DNA from: Cellvibrionales bacterium
GTDB taxonomy: Bacteria; Pseudomonadota; Gammaproteobacteria; Pseudomonadales; UBA7434
Length of the DNA: 11,077 bases
Reading direction: 5' to 3'
NCBI GenBank assembly: GCA_018668095.1
Contig: JABIQF010000175.1
Location: 1 to 11,077, forward strand
The first letter of the stretch is position 1. Each line of letters begins with the position of its first letter. The translations under genes and the position numbers were made by a program. Of this stretch, positions 6,228 to 11,077 are shown one piece after another. The notes under the pieces are model-generated. The model was not told the DNA's origin and did not search any database. It saw nothing but the letters and a program-made list of their open reading frames with translations.

Positions 6228-8446
6228 CGTATGGCATCAATAACAATACTCGGCGTGAGTATTTGCGGCAGCACTATTGCCGTTTTGCCGGGTTCGTAAT
6301 AAACATATAACGGCACACCGTTTCGAGAAAACGTAGCAAGATATTCAGTAATCACTGGGTCACTGTTAGTCCAATCACCTTTTAAATAGGTAATAGACTG
6401 CGCTGCAAAAGCGCTCTTCACTTTATTCGTTCCTAATGCAATTCGCTCATTGACCTTACAAGTAATGCACCAATCGGCCGTCATGTTTACAAACACCGCC
6501 TCGCCATTATCTAACGCTTGTTGTAAGCGCTCTGGCGTGTATTCCTGCGCATCACTTTCTACCGTTGCAATATCAGTTAAGACGACATCATTACGCTCTA
6601 CACTCGCCGCATAGAGCGCCAGCCCAATAGCAGCCACTAAAATAAATGCAGCAACAGCACGACTCATAAAAGCATCATCACGGAATTGAGTTTGTCGCCA
6701 TATCCAAAGTGCTAGCGCCACTAATACTAGCCCCACTAACATTAAGGCAACCGCATCACCGCCCGTCTGACGAGAGAACACCCAGAGCAACCAAATAACG
6801 GTGAGGTAAATAGGAAAGGCCAAAAACTCTTTTAACCGGACCATCCAATTACCCGGCTTAGGTAAGGCGTTAGCTAAAAACGGAATAAACGCAATAAGTA
6901 AAAACGGCAAGGCTAAACCCAAGCCCATAGCGGCAAAAATCAGTAACGCAACGACCGCCGATTGACCTAGCGCAAAGCCCATTGCCGTTCCCATAAACGG
7001 TGCCGTACAAGGTGTGGCAACAACAGTGGCTAATACGCCAGTAAAAAATGAACCTCGCCAATCACTGCTTGAGCGCTCTTTATTACCTAGCCCTGCCCCT
7101 AAGTTTTGTAACGATGAACCTAATTCGATAAAGCCCGATAGCGATAAACCTAAGACAAATAATAAATACACTAAAAACGCGATAAACCAAGGCGATTGAA
7201 GCTGAAATCCCCAGCCAATTTGCTCGCCCGCAAATCGAAGCGCAATCAGTAAACCTGCAATCAATAAGAAACTTAAAATGACACCTGCGGTATAAGCAAT
7301 ACCATGGCGTCTGCGCTCTATGGAATTATGATTACCGCTCTCAACTAAACTCACAATTTTTAATGACAGCACAGGAAAAACACAGGGCATGGCATTAAGT
7401 ATTAACCCGCCTACAACTGCTAATAAAAGCGCATAAAAAATACTAATAGGTGCTGAGGTTTCGGCAGAGGCTGTATTAGATGAGGCCACCTCATTAACTA
7501 GAGAGTTATCTACTATCGCAAGTGCTGCTTTTTTGCGTGCAGTAAATTCTATTGCCTGAGGCTGCCCCCCTTCTGCCGGCGTGACTAATAAAACAGAAAG
7601 TAACTCAGGCGCCTCTTCTAAGTAGTAGTCTTTTTTAGCCGATATATGTAGCTGATCAGCGGCTATCTTAATGGATGGTTGATCAAAATTATCAACAATA
7701 CCGGCATTGCCAATAAACACTTGTGGTAAACGATCAAACGCGGGCAGCGCATTTAATGCAACCGCAATATCTATTTGTTCATCTACTGCATAAGCAGCAT
7801 TGCTGGTATAAATTAAACGAGGTATTTTACTGCGCGCCTCATCAAATAATGGATGGCTTACTGGCTCTTGGATATTAGCCTGCGCTCTATCTCGCAAAGG
7901 CAAAACCAACTGCAGTTCAGCCTTTCCAGGAATACAGACATCTTTGCAAATCAACCATTTTGCCGTTGCTGATAATGTTATCTCACCCTGACTATTAATA
8001 GCACCAGAAGCAATAGAGACTGGCACAGAGATAGAGACCGGCAACCAAGTTTCACCGTGGTAACCAAAATTAACAGCACCCTGGTAATCAATTCGCTCAG
8101 GCACTGGCCATTCTAAATCGCCTGCCCTAAATTGCTCAGGCAACTGCCAAATTACGCGTGTAGGTAAACCCGTATCGCCAGGGTTTTTCCAATAGGTGTG
8201 CCAGCCTTCATCAGGCAACAATCTCAGTGCTAATTGCGCAGTCTCACCAGCAACAAGGTAGCCCTGCTCACTCACTAAACCGACCTTTATATGCGCTGCT
8301 GCTTTCTGCTCACCAAACACCGGCGTGTTAGCTACTACCGCCGTTGAGGCTAACAGTGAAAGCATCATGCAAAGCGTGACAGACAAAGATATCAATGCGT
8401 GTCGTGGCGATAATAAGGCCTTAGAGGTCAAGAGCGTTTGCAACAT
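6224..8446 (-). CDS. ScsB/DsbD-type membrane thiol-disulfide reductase
   Basis: The 740-residue inner-membrane protein carries electrons from cytoplasmic thioredoxin to periplasmic disulfides. It has three parts in order. A signal segment (~15-40) leads to a periplasmic DsbD-alpha-like domain with the cysteine pair C167 and C171 (LICKDVCIPGKA). A polytopic membrane domain of about eight helices (~335-615) has C355 in NAMPCVFPV and C480 in ATPCTAPFMG. A C-terminal thioredoxin-like domain has C660-x-x-C663 in TADWCITCKVNE. The C-x3-C spacing in the first domain and the ATPCTAPF motif resemble ScsB and related DsbD-like proteins, so partners other than DsbC/CcmG are possible. Domain order and length are normal for the family and all six cysteines are present, so it looks functional. 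It is transcribed alone, towards the protease gene, and shares 4 bases with it at the stop codons. The start is the ATG at 8446; an obvious ribosome binding site is lacking. Confidence 0.9.
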   Translation of the reverse strand: MLQTLLTSKALLSPRHALISLSVTLCMMLSLLASTAVVANTPVFGEQKAAAHIKVGLVSEQGYLVAGETAQLALRLLPDEGWHTYWKNPGDTGLPTRVIWQLPEQFRAGDLEWPVPERIDYQGAVNFGYHGETWLPVSISVPVSIASGAINSQGEITLSATAKWLICKDVCIPGKAELQLVLPLRDRAQANIQEPVSHPLFDEARSKIPRLIYTSNAAYAVDEQIDIAVALNALPAFDRLPQVFIGNAGIVDNFDQPSIKIAADQLHISAKKDYYLEEAPELLSVLLVTPAEGGQPQAIEFTARKKAALAIVDNSLVNEVASSNTASAETSAPISIFYALLLAVVGGLILNAMPCVFPVLSLKIVSLVESGNHNSIERRRHGIAYTAGVILSFLLIAGLLIALRFAGEQIGWGFQLQSPWFIAFLVYLLFVLGLSLSGFIELGSSLQNLGAGLGNKERSSSDWRGSFFTGVLATVVATPCTAPFMGTAMGFALGQSAVVALLIFAAMGLGLALPFLLIAFIPFLANALPKPGNWMVRLKEFLAFPIYLTVIWLLWVFSRQTGGDAVALMLVGLVLVALALWIWRQTQFRDDAFMSRAVAAFILVAAIGLALYAASVERNDVVLTDIATVESDAQEYTPERLQQALDNGEAVFVNMTADWCITCKVNERIALGTNKVKSAFAAQSITYLKGDWTNSDPVITEYLATFSRNGVPLYVYYEPGKTAIVLPQILTPSIVIDAIR

Positions 8447-8817
8447 AGTCGATACTCAAAAATATAGGTGGTGGTTCATGGCAGAGAGATTATCAAATAC
8501 TAAGTTAATTCAATACTTTGGGCTGTGAGTTTGATTCAATTTGGCCCAAATAACCAACTTTCATCGATTTTTCTGGCTTTTAATCACTCACTCCCGCTTT
8601 TAAGCGAAGCCAAAAACGAAATTAACCGCTCAGCGATGAAATATTACTCAATTTTATCGCTGAATCCCCCTCTTGATTTCAGCCGAACGTGCCCCAATAT
8701 AAAGCAGTGCGGTTAAAGAAGTATTCATTACGATTCGCACGGCAAAATAGATTGTGATAAGCCACGAATAAAGTGATTTTTTTCGGCAAAATGTTAGCGC
8801 AATTAATACGAATAGCG

Positions 8818-8845
8818 TTGCGTTTGCAGAGGTATTGAGTATGAT
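8818..8845 (+). promoter_or_regulatory. Candidate sigma-70 promoter for the YccA-like gene
   Basis: TTGCGT at 8818-8823 and TATGAT at 8840-8845 are separated by 16 bases, giving a leader of about 95 bases before the ATG at 8947. The -10 box is a good match to TATAAT. The assignment rests only on these hexamers and on position. Confidence 0.38.
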
Positions 8846-8933
8846 ATTACCGTATTAGCGCCGCTTATAGCTTGTTGTCTAAAAAGCCACGCAAACCGAT
8901 TTTACATTTTCAGTAAATTGAATAGATCAACTC

Positions 8934-8939
8934 AGGAGT
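8934..8939 (+). promoter_or_regulatory. Ribosome binding site of the YccA-like gene
   Basis: AGGAGT ends 7 bases before the ATG at 8947. It is one of the two clear Shine-Dalgarno sequences in the window and fixes this start. Confidence 0.8.
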
Positions 8940-8946
8940 ATTCGCC

Positions 8947-9615
8947 ATGCAGGATAAACTTTTTAGCACTCAGACCGCAGGTTCAGGTTCTGTTTTAGAA
9001 ACCAATAAGGTACTTCGTAATACCTATATGCTGCTTTCAATCACGTTAATGTTCAGCGCTATTGCTGCCGCATCAACAATGGCAATGGGCATTGGTCGTG
9101 GCACATCGTTAATGATGTCTTTAGGCGCGTTAGGCTTAATCTTTTTCGCCCTGCCTCGCACACAGAATTCAGCATCGGGCATTTGGGTTGTTTTTGCCTT
9201 TACCGGCCTAATTGGCGGATCACTAGGTCCAATGCTTAATCACTATATGGCTATGGCCAACGGTGGAGCATTAATCATGCAAGCTTTAGGCGGCACAGCA
9301 TTAGTGTTCTTTGGCCTATCAGGCTATGTGCTTACTACTAAGAAAGACTTCTCATTTATGGGTGGCTTTTTAATGGTCGGCTTACTGGTTGCAATTGTCG
9401 GTATGATTGCGAATATCTTCCTCCAGATTCCAGCTATGTCACTGGCTATCTCAGCAGGTATCGTCTTAATTATGTCTGGCTTTATCTTGTTTGATACCAG
9501 CCGCATTATTAACGGCGGCGAAACTAACTATATTCGCGCTACCGTTTCATTGTATTTAAACATCGTTAATTTATTCACTTCCATATTGCATCTTTTAGGC
9601 GCTATGGATGACTAA
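8947..9615 (+). CDS. yccA: Bax-inhibitor-1/YccA family membrane protein
   Basis: The 222-residue protein has a short polar N-terminus and about seven hydrophobic helices (roughly 26-46, 53-69, 79-97, 106-126, 137-158, 163-183 and 198-218). Family marks include GLSGYVLTTKKDFSFMGGFL around 123-142, ILFDTSRIINGG around 180-191 with the conserved Asp D183, and YLNIVNLFTSIL near the end. In E. coli YccA is an inner-membrane substrate and modulator of the FtsH protease and protects the Sec translocon; the family also includes leak channels. Length is normal. It has its own candidate promoter, a strong ribosome binding site and an intrinsic terminator, so it is probably monocistronic. The function is inferred from family membership; the symbol means YccA-like. 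Confidence 0.88.
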   Translation: MQDKLFSTQTAGSGSVLETNKVLRNTYMLLSITLMFSAIAAASTMAMGIGRGTSLMMSLGALGLIFFALPRTQNSASGIWVVFAFTGLIGGSLGPMLNHYMAMANGGALIMQALGGTALVFFGLSGYVLTTKKDFSFMGGFLMVGLLVAIVGMIANIFLQIPAMSLAISAGIVLIMSGFILFDTSRIINGGETNYIRATVSLYLNIVNLFTSILHLLGAMDD

Positions 9616-9642
9616 ATAAGTGCTTATTATCAGACTTATTTT

Positions 9643-9673
9643 AAAAAGCCCTGCTCTTGCGGGGCTTTTTTTT
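9643..9673 (+). terminator. Intrinsic terminator after the YccA-like gene
   Basis: AAAAAGCCC (9643-9651) pairs with GGGCTTTTT (9662-9670). The stem is extended by T9652-G9661 (wobble), G9653-C9660 and C9654-G9659 around the loop TCTT, and the run of eight T ends at 9673. It lies 28 bases after the stop codon at 9615. Confidence 0.92.
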
Positions 9674-9754
9674 AACTAAAATAAATTGAAAAAATAATCT
9701 AATAGCGATGTTTTAACGCATAATAACCAAACATCTAAACAACGATTGAAGTTT

Positions 9755-10747
9755 ATGAATAACACTAACGAACATGCTTTCGCTCAATTTATTCGCACTA
9801 TCGGCAAAGGGAAAACTGGCCGACGCTCTCTGACGCTGCAAGAAGCGCAAACAGCGATGCAAATGATTTTGGCCAATAAGGTTGAGCCACTTCAACTCGG
9901 TGCGTTTTTAATGGTACTTAGAGTCAAAGAAGAATCAGCAGAAGAGATTGCTGGCTTTGTACTTGCCTGTAGAGAATATATTCATCAAGATAAACCTGTG
10001 ATGATACAGCCTGATTTAGACTGGTCTTCATATGCGGGTAAAAAGCGGCAACCGCCTTGGTTTTTACTATCGGCTTTACTGCTTGCTCAATCGGGCTATC
10101 GCGTGTTTATGCATGGTGCGAGCGGCCATACGCCAAACCGTCTTTATAGCGAAGAAGTGCTTAAGCAACTGGGCATTACCACGGCTACTCACTGGCAACA
10201 ATGTCAGCAACAACTCAATGATCACAACTTCAGCTTTATGCCTATTAAAAGCCTCTGTAAGCCGCTTCATGACATTATTGAGTTACGACCATTATTGGGT
10301 TTACGTTCACCCGTACACACACTGACAAGACTATTAAACCCGCTTAACGCAGACACAACCTTACAAAGTGTGTTTCATCCTTCATATACCGACACGCATC
10401 ATCATGCAGCTCAATTACTCATGCAAAAAAATGCCGCCGTATTTAAAGGTGAAGGTGGCGAGGTAGAATATCGACCGCAGGCCGATATTACCGTCAAAGG
10501 CCTATCTAACGGTAAAAGTGAGCTGTATACCATTCCGCGGCAAGCTGAAGCACCTGCCGACACCGCTGTTAGCACTCAAACATTATTAGATTTATGGCAA
10601 GAAACGAAGCGAGATTCTCATGGATTAAAAGCCGTATTAGGTACTACAGCTATTGCGTTAAAAACCATGGGGGTAGAAAAAGAGATATCGCAAGCCCAGC
10701 AATTGGCTCAGCAATTGTGGGACCAGCGAAAAGAGTCGTTAGTTTAA
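9755..10747 (+). CDS. ybiB: YbiB/TrpD2-like glycosyltransferase-fold protein
   Basis: The protein is 330 residues from the ATG at 9755; a TTG at 9746 would add three residues but has no ribosome binding site, and the ATG has only a poor GAAG just ahead of it. The N-terminal helical domain (residues ~8-75, with LTLQEAQTAMQMIL and VEPLQLGAFLMVLRVKEES) and the following alpha/beta domain match the anthranilate phosphoribosyltransferase (TrpD) fold. The glycine-rich substrate site of true TrpD is replaced by DWSSYAGKKRQPPWFLL (89-105) and FMHGASGHTPNR (118-129), as in the YbiB/TrpD2 branch. E. coli YbiB is not a TrpD enzyme; it binds nucleic acid and is controlled by LexA. I see no LexA box (CTG-N10-CAG) upstream here, so SOS control is not supported. 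Its stop directly abuts the stop of the convergent galE gene, with no bases between. Confidence 0.85.
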   Translation: MNNTNEHAFAQFIRTIGKGKTGRRSLTLQEAQTAMQMILANKVEPLQLGAFLMVLRVKEESAEEIAGFVLACREYIHQDKPVMIQPDLDWSSYAGKKRQPPWFLLSALLLAQSGYRVFMHGASGHTPNRLYSEEVLKQLGITTATHWQQCQQQLNDHNFSFMPIKSLCKPLHDIIELRPLLGLRSPVHTLTRLLNPLNADTTLQSVFHPSYTDTHHHAAQLLMQKNAAVFKGEGGEVEYRPQADITVKGLSNGKSELYTIPRQAEAPADTAVSTQTLLDLWQETKRDSHGLKAVLGTTAIALKTMGVEKEISQAQQLAQQLWDQRKESLV

Positions 10748-11077
10748 TTAAGCGTCGTCATAGCCATTGGGATTAGCTGACTGCCAACGCCAACCATCAC
10801 GGGTCATCTCTTCAATGCCCAACTCAGCTTGCCAATTAAGCTCAGCCTTTGCCAGCGAAGCATCGGCATAGCAAATAGCTGCGTCTCCCGGACGACGATC
10901 AACAAGCTTATAGGGAATGTCACAATTTGAGGCGTTTTCAAAGGCTTTCACCATATCTAACACTGAATACCCAATTCCGGTACCGAGGTTATAAGGAACA
11001 ATGCCCGGAGCACTTTGCAGCTTTTCAAGTGCACACAAATGGCCTTTAGCTAAATCAACGACATGAATGTAATCACG
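10748..11077 (-). CDS. galE: UDP-glucose 4-epimerase, C-terminal part (cut by window edge)
   Basis: The last 109 residues of the protein are present; the 5' end lies beyond the right edge. The frame is open to base 11077, beginning RDYIHVVDLAKGH, so the TTG-started frame at 11038 is only a fragment of it. The sequence PYNLGTGIGYSVLDMVKAFE, then RRPGD and ADASLAKAELNW, is the GalE signature: these blocks line the UDP-sugar pocket and close the C-terminal domain of this short-chain dehydrogenase-type epimerase. GalE interconverts UDP-glucose and UDP-galactose in the cytoplasm and supplies sugars for LPS and exopolysaccharide. The C-terminus is of normal length. Its relation to the sulfatase locus is only proximity. 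Confidence 0.93.
   Translation of the reverse strand, partial: RDYIHVVDLAKGHLCALEKLQSAPGIVPYNLGTGIGYSVLDMVKAFENASNCDIPYKLVDRRPGDAAICYADASLAKAELNWQAELGIEEMTRDGWRWQSANPNGYDDA

Larger units (their letters stand above)
8447..8946. other. 500-bp non-coding gap between divergent genes
   Basis: Both flanking genes are transcribed outward from here, so it should hold two promoters. I see a perfect 8-base inverted repeat TCAGCGAT (8630-8637)/ATCGCTGA (8656-8663) with an 18-base spacer, and a candidate promoter for the right-hand gene at 8818-8845. The short frame at 8525-8716 has low-complexity composition and no ribosome binding site, so I do not call it a gene. No RNA gene is recognised. Confidence 0.6.

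Noticed and set aside
8325..8528. 67-residue plus-strand frame over the reductase start
   Set aside because: It overlaps the signal segment of the reductase on the other strand and has no support of its own.
8525..8716. 63-residue plus-strand frame in the 500-bp gap
   Set aside because: No ribosome binding site, no recognisable motif, and it covers the inverted repeat; most likely chance.
9700..9754. A LexA (SOS) box before the YbiB-like gene, as known in E. coli
   Set aside because: No CTG-N10-CAG pattern is present in the upstream bases.
1..11077. CRISPR array, tRNA, rRNA or riboswitch
   Set aside because: No regularly spaced repeats, no clover-leaf or conserved ribosomal stretches and no known riboswitch core were seen on either strand.

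Overview
The window looks like a stretch of chromosome from a marine-type gammaproteobacterium. The evidence is a YccA-type Bax-inhibitor protein, a YbiB-like protein, a ScsB/DsbD-type reductase, a VPxPAAA-type PEP-CTERM sorting tail, and several sulfatases of the kind used on sulfated polysaccharides. The genus cannot be told from this sequence. By eye the left half (about 1-5300) is more AT-rich than the right half, which fits acquired or eroding DNA beside ordinary chromosomal genes.

Left half: a sulfatase locus in decay, framed by a direct repeat. Bases 2-417 and 5297-5713 are two copies of the same promoter, leader and first ~95 codons of a secreted PEP-CTERM metalloprotease gene. The right copy is intact (5415-6227). 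The left copy is dead: start codon lost, nonsense codon, 3' end missing. Between the copies lie two arms pointing away from each other. The minus arm has an intact iduronate-2-sulfatase-like gene (483-1904) and, behind it, a shredded remnant of a close paralogue (about 1996-2370). The plus arm has the orphaned C-terminal third of a heparan-N-sulfatase-like enzyme (2613-3125) followed by an intact sulfatase with a C-terminal HEAT-repeat domain (3258-5174). A ~240-bp stretch between the arms (2371-2612) is unassigned. So four sulfatase-derived genes, from apparently three subfamilies, sit in about 4.7 kb, and two are dead. Neither remnant would be found by a gene caller that needs a start codon.

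Right half: ordinary genes. The PEP-CTERM protease converges on, and overlaps by 4 bases, a large ScsB/DsbD-type membrane thiol-disulfide reductase (6224-8446, minus). A 500-bp non-coding gap separates this from a YccA-like seven-helix membrane protein (8947-9615) that has a good ribosome binding site and a strong intrinsic terminator. A YbiB/TrpD2-like gene (9755-10747) follows and abuts, tail to tail, the 3' end of a galE gene that runs off the right edge.

How the genes may work together is partly inference. The sulfatases have signal peptides and the protease has a signal peptide plus an exosortase sorting tail, so the left half encodes envelope or secreted functions, plausibly desulfation of an algal or animal glycan. 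No glycan lyase, glycoside hydrolase, TonB-dependent receptor, formylglycine-generating enzyme or exosortase is in the window, so the substrate is not fixed. No tRNA, rRNA, CRISPR array, insertion sequence or recognisable phage gene was seen.
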